Both the position numbers and the translations under genes were made by a program. This document shows positions 35,861-47,343 of a DNA stretch of 64,000 bases, in pieces (positions within the stretch are counted from its first letter, which is position 1; the number at the start of each line of letters is the position of its first letter). Source of the stretch: Embiotoca jacksoni. Lineage: Eukaryota; Chordata; Actinopteri; Embiotocidae. Location: NCBI GenBank assembly GCA_022577435.1, contig JAKOON010000016.1:11142276-11206275 (forward strand), in the 5' to 3' direction. Under the pieces are notes generated by a model. It was not told where the DNA came from and did no database searches. It saw nothing but the letters and a program-made list of their open reading frames with translations.

Positions 35861-37301
35861 CGTCTTGACCCGCTCCGAGTCCCTTCACCCACATGTTCCT
35901 CTGAACTAGAGTCTGTGGGTGTCTGCTGGTCTGACAGCCAGTCCCTTGAACCCGGGCTATTTATTAATTGCTGAAAGGTACCACTACTAATCTCTCCATG
36001 TTATTAGTATTATTACTAATTCTAAATGGACAGCAGTGGGGTGGCTTGACTACATTGCTTCAGTAAGTTGTTTTTATTTTTTTGTTTTTCATTTTTTTTT
36101 TAATTTTTAATTTTATTTGACTTTATTAATCCCCGAGGGGAAATTTTTAAATGAAGGGACCGTTACGGAGGACGTGCTACATGTTGCTGAGTGTTGAAGT
36201 TTTAAGTACCGGGCCGGAAGACTGCAGAGTCCCACCGCTGCAATGTGTAACATGAAATTAGCCATGAAATGTAAAGAAATTTTAAAACATTCAGCACTAT
36301 GGAAAGTTTAATACTCCAGATTACTTACAACATAAAGAGATGTTTTGCACTAATGTTGGCGTAATTTTATACCAATAGTTGGTAATGTCTTGTAAATACT
36401 ATGAGGAGTGATGAGAGTGAATGAGTGATATTCAAACAGGTGATTTTGTTTGTTGTTTTGTGAATTCATTTTAAAACTTAGATGTGAATCTTGTGTTTGA
36501 GAAGATAAGGGCAGTTCTTCCTCTTGAGTTGAGGATATAGGAATCATTCCAGGTGTTTTGATGTCTAAACTGGATGCAATTTGTTGCTGGTTTACTATGT
36601 CATGCCCTGACCGTCACATGTTTTAACTCAAAAAGAAAGAAGCTTTTCCTTGTTTTGCTTCTCGAGGTCCTCTGGATGCATTTACGTGAAAGTTTGAACA
36701 GATTTATATATTTAAAACTGGACATTACTGACTCCGTGAATTCATCTTAAACAGTGAATTAAGCTACCGTGACTATGTCACTCTTTAAACTATTGGGAGT
36801 TATATGACAACTTCCTGCGTAAAATATTTTTACAACCTGTATCATGACCTGCACAGTGACTATGTGATTGATCGCTGATGCTTGAGCCCTTACAGAAAAA
36901 ACACATGAATTTGATATGTGCAAAAACTCTTGTAATTACATGTAAACATAACTTATTTTCCCTGTTATCATATGTTGCAGCATGTGTCATACATGTGATC
37001 ACGTGTCCAATTTCTCTTTTTGTAAGGGAGTCCTTGTAGCAACATGGTCTTTTCAACAGCTGCTACAAAGGGTTTTTAAAATACTTTTTAGAAATGCAAA
37101 AATTTCCTTTCTGTCGTAGTTCAGAAAAACACTCCTGTTTGACAGATCGTTTTTATGAATACGAGGATTTTGGTACATTTTACAGATCTGTTTCTGACTG
37201 TTAACTCTTTCACCTGATCGTAAACACACACATGAAAATGAGCTTTGATGTGTCACTGATGCTAACCGTGAGATTATGTCTCTTCATTGTCTATTGATTG
37301 T

Positions 37302-37307
37302 AATAAA
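37302..37307 (+). promoter_or_regulatory. candidate pmm1 poly(A) signal
   Basis: AATAAA occurs about 1.44 kb after the pmm1 stop and is followed by T-rich DNA. It is the first canonical hexamer I noticed downstream of the gene. Confidence 0.4.
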
Positions 37308-37453
37308 TTTTGATATCATTTCATCAACCTGACCTCTCTCTTCTTTACCCTGTTGGATCAAACTAGGCTTTGATCTTCCTTATTTGCGATTTGAGGCATT
37401 CATGCTGCTCAAACTCAACACCTTCTCAGTAAACATGTAACAATTCCTCTCTG

Positions 37454-37850
37454 CAGTGGAGGAATGGAACTGAGTATATTTACTCAAGTACAGATTCAAA
37501 GTTCTTGTACTTTACGTAAGTATTTCCATTTGAGGTTACTTTATACCATACTACATTTCAGAGGGAAATATTGACCGCTTTAGTTGCTTTTCAGATTACA
37601 ATTTTTCATACCCGTCCTGTTAAATGAAAACCAGGTATCTCCAAAGTTCTGATTTATAAATTTGAACATTTGTGATAAAGTAAAGGATGAAATGTCTTTC
37701 ATTTCAGTATTTGAGAAAATACTCCCCCTTAATTTTACTTCTCTTGAATTGTAAAATGTTAGAAAGCTGAAAACAGGACCGTTTTTCTGAGCCTTTTCAC
37801 TTTTTAGAGATACATGGTTCTCACAGGACAGCGACACTACAAACATATGA
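37454..37850. mobile_element. hAT-like non-autonomous element fragment
   Basis: The left end (CAGTGGAGGAATGGAACTGA, then TATATTTACTCAAGTACAG, TTGTACTTTACGTAAGTATTTCCATTT and TACATTTCAGAGGGAAATATTG in pieces) follows the familiar fish hAT-type consensus that begins CAGTGGTGGAA.GTAACTAAGTA. The right end could not be placed, and the matching inverted repeat was not found, so the copy is probably truncated. Confidence 0.55.
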
Positions 37851-40441
37851 TGATATTATAGCGTATGATGCGTTCCTGCAGATCAGGGGTCTCCTGTCTT
37901 TTTATCTCTGAGAGCTACTTTGACTAAATAAAAGCGTCATAGAGCTACTTATGTTGAGTAACATTTTAACATTCAACCTGTCATTCTCCATCCTGCCACT
38001 AGATGCCTCCAATCTGTTTCCAGCTCCTCTCAGGGTTTGAACCAGTCAGATTTTCACTTGATTCATGCTCTGTATGTTGTGTACCGCATTGTCATCTGCT
38101 TACCCATTTTGTTCCTTGCCCCTGAACCTGCCTGAAAGCTCTGATCATTCTTGTTGTAGGCTACTTTGTCCATAGTTATGTGGTTTTGTAACCACATAAT
38201 CTGTTTCTTGTACAGATTATTCTTTACAGTTTGTCTGTTTCCCCAGATGAAGGTTAACAGAATAAACACCAGATTCTTTCATGGGCATCGAGGTCAACAT
38301 TTTTTTTTTTACCTTTTAATACACAAAGTTCTCTGTGCATGTTAGATATACTTTTGTCAATATGACTGGATTTCCATTTCTGTGACGTGCTCTATGGGAT
38401 CACACAGAGCTTTTTACCATCTTCATATCTTTTGAACCATAAATAATACAAACAATCAAACTCTCGCTACGTGAGCAAATGGGCCCTAATGTATTGAAAT
38501 AATAATAAATGAATGGTTAACAAGTTCAGGACACTTTGACAAGACACTTGACTGTTGTCAAAATCAAACCTGTGACATCATTATGAGGCAGTGTCTCTTT
38601 GTAATGAGCTGTCGACCTTCATACCACTCCTCTTCCTCTTTTAGAGTGACTCCCACTTCCAGCTAAAGAAACACACCTTCTGTCGAAACTTGTGATAAAA
38701 TGCTTTAATGTTCTTTCAAGGCTCAGTAGAAGTCATCATGGGGGTCACCGCCACAGAGTGGCTCGTCCACAGAGACTCAAAGAAAAGGTGCCCTTTGATG
38801 TGACACAAATAGACGAAATTTCATGTTGAATAAATTCAGGCAGTGACACTGACAAGATGCATAGAGACTCTATGAGAACACGTAATAGAAAATGATTTAC
38901 AGTACAGCATTTAACCTGAATAACTACAAACAACAATGTGACAATGAGCTCTATTGGCACCAACTATGTAGTCATGGAGTTCACCATCACACTGACTACA
39001 CTCAATACATCACACACAGATAGATGGTTTTCTAATCATAGAAAAAGACACTTAGAAATGTAGTTTTTAAATAAACCACGACTCCAGGCCTTTTTTTAAA
39101 TGGGAATTTTTTTTTTTAAACAAAAAACAGTAAAACCTGGTGGTGATGTCTGAAGTTGTGTTTCAGAGAGATAATTCAACTTTCTTGAGTGCTGTATTAT
39201 CTAAAATATAGAGCCTGTAATCTGAGGACACGCATATACAGTATGAACAAATAAATAATTCAAATAAACAACAACCAATAAGACCAAATAGCGAAAGGTC
39301 CAGTTTTTAGGAAAATACTTGCAATTGTGTTCCTTTCAAAATAAAGCAGGCCTATGTATGTTGTTTTTTTCTTTAATGTTTTTGAAATGTCCGTGTATGG
39401 TCTAGTGTGGCCTGTCTGCCTCAGTCTGCCATCACAACAGACTGTATTCCTAAATTTCCAACTAACTTTCACGTCAAAATTCAGTACATTTCCTTCTCAA
39501 TTTTAAAACAAAACTTCCTGTATTTGTCTGGTCGTGTTTCTAAAATAGGGATCTGAAACCAAAAAAGAGATTATGAGACATCCAGTCAAAGGGTGCACAT
39601 ACTAATATTTGGATTACTGTATAGTTTTCGATTCTAATGCAAAACCGGTTAAGATTGTCAACTTGCCATTTTTCCTTTCTTTTTCTCAGCAACAAAGTTA
39701 TTCATGGCCATAACAACTTTTTCACTACCATCCACTATCTGTTCAAATTAAAGTTTGACCTCATCTCGCAACACTCTGCACTTGATGTAAAAACAGTGCA
39801 AGTCGCAATAAGTCATCTGACCCACACACACGCTGGGTGCCAGCATGTGATCCTGGAAACTTCGATGATGTAAACAACTGAATAACAGCTGCTAAGAAGG
39901 AAGTAAAACTGAATCCAGCCTTTTGTTTAACCTCTCTTCCTCTCCTCACACTCAGCAGTCATGTCGCAAGTTGCAGATCTGCTCATTAAAGTATTAAGTT
40001 CTCTCAGTGTTTCATCCCTCACACTCTCTGATCTCCAGGAAAACACAACAACACTGAGTTCCTCCCATGTTGAGAAGTTTGACCTCCTCACTGTTCACTT
40101 TACAATCCTACCTCAAAAAAATGAAATAAAATGAATGTGACTTTGTCCTAAAACTGACTAAATGGTGGGTTTCACATGCACAGCAAACTCATCAGTGTAG
40201 AGGACAATTTTGAACAGAGTATGTGAGCTCTGTGAGTAGGTAACTGTCAACACCAACGACTTAACTATGGAGTCTTATCAACACTGGACACTTTGCTGTG
40301 CAGGTACATATTTGGATTTTTTTTTTTTTTTTTTTTAAAAGAGTTTGAGCACAGCAAAGTAAGTTAGGAGTCCCAGAGCACTTCTACCACCCCCCCATCC
40401 AACCCTGACTGGTTCAACCGCTGGCTCCTGGATCATAGGCC

Positions 40442-43400
40442 CTACGAGCTGATGATCTGCCCAGACCAGGTCTCGTGTTTCGTCCCTGGGTTGAGATGTG
40501 TGATCTTCACCTCGACCGCCTGCACCTTCAGGTTCTTGGGAGGGACCCGGGAAATTTTGTACGTGACCTCATCTCCCTCAACTGGGACGTACTCCCCCTC
40601 AATGCTGTAACACAGAAAAATTTGGACAATGCAGTATGAGTAAGATTGGTCAGTTTTGCTTTGATGTATTAATGCAAGGAGGGTTACAAATGACATCTAA
40701 ACACAGGAAGTGCCATCACAAATCAAAAAACATCCAACAGAAAAGTTAGAGCACAATTGTCCCTTTTAGACTGTCGCAATTTGATAATACACAGACAGTG
40801 AAACTCTGGAGATGATTGAAACCTACAGTGCAGGACTTAATGTCCTGTACAATCAAGCCCAAACAAATTCACACACTGCTCATTAATCCTGTAACCGCCA
40901 GGTAAATCTGATGTCTGGTGCGACGTGTCTGCACCAGCATACCAGTAGTGATGCGTTTTTAGTCGTCCATTAATGATTGTTTTGTGAGGCTGCAGTGACA
41001 AAGAGTGAGAAAATTATTACGCAACCAAGAAAAGTTTCTGGAGTGGATGTTTCTGATAAAAAAAAATTAACATCAGTGTTCAGAGTGAGGATTAAGGTTA
41101 AAGAAAAGAAAGCGATGGCTGGCGAGCACAAACACAGACATTCATTGGTGTGTAGTAATGGCCAGAAGCATTCGACAAAAGCTCCACACTGCAGGTTTAA
41201 AGCAGTAGCTCTCGACCTTTTGACCTTTTAATTCCAAATTAAGCTTTGATTAAGCTTTCAATCAAACAGCACAATGATAAATCATAAAAACTAAATGTTT
41301 GTTTCCTTTTCATATTGTGTAATTTAATCACATAATAAAGAACAAAACTACACTGGCCCTGAGAGCTCAGCGCACTGCAACTTAACAAACACATGAAGCT
41401 GGACTCCTTGAAGTGGTCTCAATGTTCAAATCAATAAACCAGCGGATTAAAGGAAGCGGGGTTTACGGGGTTGAAAAGGTGAAAACCACGTTCAAGTATG
41501 GTGCTGGAACCAGAATGCAATTGGCTTAGTTTATCTTAGCTTAGCATAAAGACACAGAAGCAGCTACCGTCCCCTCTTTGACCTTCCAGACTTTAATGCG
41601 TGTACATGTTGTAACTGTTTGACATGATATCTGTGTCTACACTCAATTAACGGACTACAGCATTATACACTCTTAAATACTCAGCGTGAAAGAAGCTATA
41701 GGTGTATTTCTTTATACTTTATACAGAGCACAGAAAACAAAGTCATATGAGGTGAGAGACATGCAGATATTTGGTTGCAGGATAACTTGATAACCTTGCA
41801 TCATCTGTATGCAGAAATATCACAGTTTTGTTTTTGCTGAGGTTGTTGTACTATTTTATGTACTGCTTGTTCTAAATAAAAAGGCAGAAAAAAAAACCAG
41901 CAGCTGCTGCACTCTGTGTATCCACTCATTGTTACGGAGTCCTCGGAGAAATGAGAAAGCAATTTTTTTGTACGAGAAAAATTTGCTTTGTATTTGAAAT
42001 AAGCCCGTACGTAAACAGTGTTGTTTGCTGAGTCCTACAGTACGAGTTGATGCTGCAGATCTGCAGTGAGTTCGCGCTGCTGTTTGTGATTCAGCTCATG
42101 TTTGTCTGATGTGTGTTCAGTGTTGTTGCCACTCACTCTGAGATGTGAACAAAGATGTCTTCACTGCCGTGGGAGGGTCGGATGAAACCGTGACCTTGTG
42201 ACCTGGAAAAGTTCTTACACACGCCCTTATAAACTGGACCTGAGTGAGCGCGTACCGTACTGCAAGGAGAGAGAGAGAGGGAGAGAGACCATTAACTTAC
42301 TCATCTTGTTACAACTTCCTGTGTTAGTAGAAAAAAACAAAAACAAGTAGAAAGAGCTGTTGAGAGCAGTGTGTATGTGATACAACTCCTGGTTCAGACG
42401 CTCTCGAGTGTTAAGACGACGTTCACAATTGAGGTGAGAAGGAAAGATGAAGTGCTGAATCAAATCAACTCCTACACGCAGCCTCATGATGTCACAACGC
42501 CACGGCAGCAGCGATGAGAACTCCAATCCGCTGACTCAGAGAAAACTGTACGCTATTTAATACTACCAGTTAAAATGACTCTGATGCAGGTGAAGGCACT
42601 TCAGTCAAAGTTTTACTCACAAAGAACACAAACTTAAAGCATCAGAAGTTCTCCACTTATTATGTAGTATGACAGTGTCTCTGCTCAGTGCTGTATGATT
42701 ATGTTGCGTTAAGGTGGAACCAATTTTAGCTACTTTAAAAACTTTATAGAAACACATCATATGAGCTCATTTGTATTGAAAAACTTCATCTGCAAAGTTA
42801 CAGCTGTCAGATAAAGGGGGCTGTTTCTAAAAAGGCTCTTTTTTACAGAGGATTTGTTGGCTATAACCTGCAGCTCTACTAAAATTAACTGCTTATAGAT
42901 CTGTTATTACTCAGTTTTGATTTGTCAAAATCATGGATCGTGGATTTTGCACGTCCTACAAATTAAGTGTGTATTAGCTTCAAACTAAACCTTAGTAAAT
43001 TATTTATTATCATTATTTTTTAATGAGCCTTTCCAGCTACTAGGCTGTAGATATTTTAGTTTTGTGTATATTGTTAAGCAGCCTGTAGGCTCAATGTTGT
43101 TGTTTTTTCTATTTATCCTTTGCAGCACGTGGTAACTTTGTTTTAAAAGGTGCTATTATTTCGTAAAACCATTAATTAAAAAAAAAAAAAAAAAACGATT
43201 TAACGAGAGCTTAAAAAAATGTAATTCATGGTTTTATAAACAGGTTGTTGATGAATGTAGCAGAGTGGAAGTTGAAGTGTCAAAGTAGCATGAACTGTTG
43301 AAACCTGGATTGCACTTCCTCTTTTCACCTGTTAATGGTAAACAGACCGATCGACTCACGCGGAGTAGGTGCGCGTGCGTTTGGTTGGCAGCGGGCTGGG

Positions 43401-43541
43401 CAGATCCCGAGGCAGCGGCTGCTCCTTCCCGTCCTCCCACACTCGGCTCCTCTCCCTCAGGAAAGGAAAGGAGAGGGTGAGATGGGAGTTGGGCGAGCGC
43501 AGCGGGGTCCCGGAGGGCGACGTGAGGCTGTGATCCGCCAT
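40442..43541 (-). CDS. csdc2: cold shock domain protein C2 (PIPPin)
   Basis: This is an RNA-binding protein of the cold-shock-domain family; the mammalian form binds 3' ends of histone H1 and H3.3 mRNAs in brain. Coding exons are 43360-43541, 42137-42259 and 40442-40604, in frame for 155 aa (human 153). The N-terminal part has RERSRVWEDG and LPSPLPTKRTRTYSA, almost the same as human CSDC2. The cold-shock domain follows with both RNA-binding motifs (SQGHGFI and DIFVHIS), then EGEYVPVEGDEVTYK, and the end is HETWSGQIISS. The ATG at 43541 was chosen because its N terminus aligns with mammals and it has a good Kozak context. A splice acceptor at 43763 shows that the exon begins with 5' UTR. An in-frame ATG at 43739 would add 66 residues. 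Confidence 0.95.
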
Positions 43542-43762
43542 GTCAGATGTGATGAAGAGGAGCAGGAGGAGGAGGAGGAGGAGGAATGTTGAGGATGATG
43601 TGGATGCAGTGTTCTTCTTGCTGCTGCTGATGATGATGATGATGATGGGCTGCTGATGTATGTGGGAGTCCGTCTGCTTGGAGCTGCCTGCCTGAGTGTG
43701 GGACGCGGGCTCAACCGGGATCCAGGTCAGGGCTGTCACCTCAAGTCTGTCAACAGGACTTC
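43542..43762 (-). other. 5' UTR part of csdc2 first coding exon, with trinucleotide runs
   Basis: The leader between the probable acceptor (43763-43764, TCTCTCCTCACAG on the - strand) and the ATG holds (CTC)n and (ATC)n triplet runs, at about 43560-43587 and 43629-43648. They are open in the csdc2 frame, so they would encode poly-Leu and poly-Ile if the upstream ATG at 43739 were used. Confidence 0.6.
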
Positions 43763-44800
43763 CTGTGAGGAGAGAGACCGAAGAGACGTGATTTAACGAA
43801 GGGAGATCAAGGAGCTGTCAGACTTTTCACATCTGATGGCAGAGAGGAGGGAGGAGAGGGCGGCATTCAGCCAACAAAGAACCATCAACCAAATTTGGGC
43901 AAATTTTGGTGTTTTTTTTTTAACATAAATTTTGTGTGTCCTTTCAAACTCTTTCATCAAATGTGAAATGTATGTCTGAAGATAAAATTTCATAGCAGCA
44001 AGGTCACAAATGTTGCAATGACACAGCCAACAATGATCAGTCTCGTGACCTTTAAATCAAGCAGCCCCTCCTCACATTATAGTATATAATTTATAGTTTT
44101 GTGTTTCTATAAAGCTGACCGTTTTTCTTTCATTCAGTGCATCAGATCCAGACGCACTACAGTCTAGGTTGTCTTTTAAACATTTAACAGGCTATCCAAG
44201 CTCCACCTGAGATTAAAAAAAAAAAAATTAAAAAGGTGAAGAGATCATCGGGGTTATTTTGTCAGACTTGACACTAAAAAAATATTTTCCATTTTAAATC
44301 AGTTGAGTTTGGGATGTAAAACTTGGTGGAGGGCCCCTTTAAATCCAGACCCAAAATTCCTATTTCCTATGATTTTTTTTTTTTTACCCTTTGCACGTCT
44401 CCCTTTGGGGCAGTTAGCAGCTCTCTGCATCGCACTCCAATCCCGTGTGATTGATTTATCTCCCAAGCCACCCGAGGCATAAACGTGGAGATTAATTTTT
44501 TTTTTTTTTCATTTCTACTTGATTTACATTTCTTCTGCTCCGTGTATTACAGGCAAAGTAAATTCAACAGCCTACAGATTGGAGTTCGAGAGGATGTAGC
44601 TGCTGCTTTTAGGTCATCCATCCACCGTTAATCATATGCTGTTTGGTCAGGTGACCTTGCCCTCCTCCCCTTTATAATCTGTTTTCTCCGCGCGGTGATA
44701 TTTTCATTGTGACTGAATGACCTATATTAGCATGCGCGGGTGATTCAACCTCAGAAGAACCTTTAACACAGGAAAACAAACACCTTTCGTTTATGTATAG

Positions 44801-44802
<2 letters not shown>

Positions 44803-44842
<40 letters not shown>
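44803..44842. repeat. (GT)n microsatellite
   Basis: This is a pure GT run of about 20 units, 60 bases to the left of the CRE-containing patch. Confidence 0.95.
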
Positions 44843-44844
<2 letters not shown>

Positions 44845-44869
44845 GACGTTTATTTTTCTATACGCCCAC

Positions 44870-44970
44870 TCCACCGCTTGTGATGACGCAGACCCGCGGC
44901 GTGACGTCAGAACAGCTGCAGAACTCCGCCGCCAGTGGTGCGTTCGTGACGTCAGTGGCCAGTTCCCGAA
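44870..44970. promoter_or_regulatory. CpG-rich patch with two full CRE sites
   Basis: Two palindromic TGACGTCA sites (44902-44909 and 44947-44954) lie 45 bases apart in a GC-rich patch. It sits about 1.3 kb upstream of the csdc2 start codon on the csdc2 side, and the acceptor at 43763 implies a 5' UTR exon somewhere here. That makes it the best candidate for the csdc2 promoter, probably responsive to CREB/ATF. Confidence 0.5.
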
Positions 44971-45985
44971 TGAACAATTAGGATGACATATCTTGTAATA
45001 TAGATACTCCTACAGAAGTAACGCTATCACGGGAGAGACATCACGCAGCGATCCGGACATTGATGTGAGTTTTAAGATGATGGTAAGGCGAGAGGCTGCT
45101 GTGATTGGACAGAAACATGTAGAGTAACACCGTTTGCACTTTCAAACACAGGCAGCAGCAGGAACACATCCAGACGTGCAGAAATCAAGACGGTCCTGGC
45201 TCCTACTGATGGGACATGGAGGAGGTTTGTCCGCGTCCCGGTCCCATCATTATGAAAAGGCATGACAACTGTGACTATGAACACTGTATGTGTTTGTGTA
45301 GTTTCCCCCGACAGTTTCACGCACTTTACTTTACTCGCAGGACCTTAATGAATAAAAAGCCGTGCTTTCTTTCTTTGGATTTCACCTGCTTTTATATCAA
45401 CAAACAGCGAAGCGTGAAGAAATGAACCCCCAACTCACAGCTCCAGGGGAAACAAAATAATCTCTGCAATTCATTCAAACTGTGTGAAAAGAGGGAAATG
45501 CTCTGAGAGCTCGGAGACAACATGACTGAAACATAAGCTGGGTGAGAGGTCGGTTCATAAGCAACAATAACCAGCTGGTGGCCAGACATGCGTGGAGGCT
45601 TGACGTCTATCAACCTCCTTACAACCAGATCAAATGTGTATTTTTTTATTTCAACGGTCACTGTCTGTCCAGGATACATTGTCCCGATCAAAGAAAATAA
45701 AAATAAAAAGCACAATGCCACACTGACACACTCTCTCCCCCTGCAGCCACTTACACATGCAAATATTCACAGAAATTGTACTTACTGCATTGGGTGCGCT
45801 GCGAGGTTGAGGGCGATCAGTTTGCGCGCGAGTGTGTGCTTTAAGTCGGTGTGTATTATATAACGAGTAATTTAATAAATAAGTCGACTAAATCCGCGCA
45901 GACCGACGGAAAACCCTGATGTGACGGTGATAGAGGGGCTGCTGAGTCTGCGCAGCTGGCGGAGATTCCGATGGCGTGATGTGAC

Positions 45986-45988
<3 letters not shown>

Positions 45989-46016
<28 letters not shown>
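45989..46016. repeat. (GT)n microsatellite
   Basis: This is a pure GT run of about 14 units with no other feature attached. Confidence 0.93.
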
Positions 46017-46020
<4 letters not shown>

Positions 46021-46412
46021 GACTTTCTTTATTCCTTGACTTGCATGTTATCTGCAGAAGGAACATCGCGTCCAGTGCAGCGAGGTATTCGTTGTCTCTT
46101 CCATCATTTTATAATGTTTACGATATTGTTCATCACGTAAACATATGCTGATGACAACCGTCCAAACAGTTATGATACCAACGATGAGCTCATATCCACA
46201 TTATTTATGAGGCTGATCCAAAGGGCCCTGCAGCGATAGGCACATGCATCCTGTTCAGCCATACATTTCTGCAGGCAATATTTCTGCAGTTCCAAAAGCA
46301 GATCACATGCAAACAATCTCTTTCTGCTGATAAAAACTCAACTGTCTGTCCCTGTTTGGTAGCAGACAACCGAGACAAACAACCGGCCATGCAGTCATCA
46401 CATTTAAACTCA

Positions 46413-46416
<4 letters not shown>

Positions 46417-46447
<31 letters not shown>
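46417..46447. repeat. (GT)n microsatellite
   Basis: This is a pure TG run of about 15 units between csdc2 and polr3h. Confidence 0.93.
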
Positions 46448-46450
<3 letters not shown>

Positions 46451-47343
46451 CGACATCAGGAGTGCAGAGGCCAGATCTGTTGGAAACATGCAGTGCTGTC
46501 CTTCACTGCCCCTCAAACTGTAGGATTTAAAAGGCTGGTCACTAATCCTTTTTTGATATACTTGCTATAATCACACAAAACGACAAATTCACAGATCACA
46601 AGCACTCACTCTGATGATACACCTTTTTACTGGGAGACAAAACAGGAAGAAAAAAAAAACCACAATGCTGATAAATAAACTGAGTAAGTGTGCACAAGAA
46701 CCTGGGATGGATTAATAACTCAAATAAAAAGGCAATATTTTAGAAATTTTGCTCCCATTGAGAGTATCATATTTTATTGTTGCTGATATTTCAAACTTGA
46801 TGTCAGTAGATCTCATCCCACACATCAGTTTATATCAACAGAAATGTCTCCCAGCCTTATTTTACCTTTAAACTCAAAGTGGGCACAACATGTATCCATC
46901 CCTGACAAATGATGCAGAGTCAGCCAAGCTTTAAATAGCTACTACCGTTACATCCTACTTTGAACCAGCAGACTATATTTTGTGACTTGTGTCCAAGTGC
47001 TGACATTATCGTTCAAAATATCGCTGATATGATTATTGTTTCATTTTGAAATGAAGGTAAAAATCACTGAAAATATATGTCCATCGACCTTTCTGTTATT
47101 AAATACATAGTGAATCTTACATGTAAACATGAAGCTGGTATGTTTCGGTCACTACTTACAACCAGTCTCAGTGTGACAGATTTTACATCAGTGACTTCTA
47201 CACCAACAGTATCTTCATACAGATCGCCTGACAGACTGCTTGTCTTCTGGTTCTGGGTCTTCTGGCGACCGTTCCTTATTCAAATTAGCCACGACGGTCG
47301 ATCTGTAAACAGTCATCAAATACTCTGTTCTTCCTCTGCAGCG

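Larger units (their letters stand above)
35861..40441. other. tail-to-tail spacer between pmm1 and csdc2
   Basis: This holds the pmm1 3' UTR (a candidate AATAAA is at 37302-37307), an hAT-like fragment (37454 to about 37850) and the csdc2 3' UTR on the - strand. Only short unsupported reading frames occur. The pure T/A runs at 38300-38312, 39108-39117 and 40320-40336 are low-complexity DNA. Confidence 0.5.
43763..47343. other. spacer between csdc2 5' side and polr3h 3' side
   Basis: The stretch holds the presumed csdc2 first intron, upstream UTR exon and promoter (a CpG-rich patch with two CREs at 44902 and 44947), three GT microsatellites (44803-44842, 45989-46016, 46417-46447) and the polr3h 3' UTR near 47.3 kb. 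A 109-codon frame at 45392-45721 on the - strand has no recognisable domain. A TTTATT at 46773-46778 may be the polr3h poly(A) signal. Confidence 0.45.

Noticed and set aside
45392..45721. 109-codon open frame on the - strand between csdc2 and polr3h
   Set aside because: No recognisable domain, no splice support, and hydrophobic ends typical of chance frames in AT-rich DNA. It overlaps the presumed csdc2 upstream region on the same strand.
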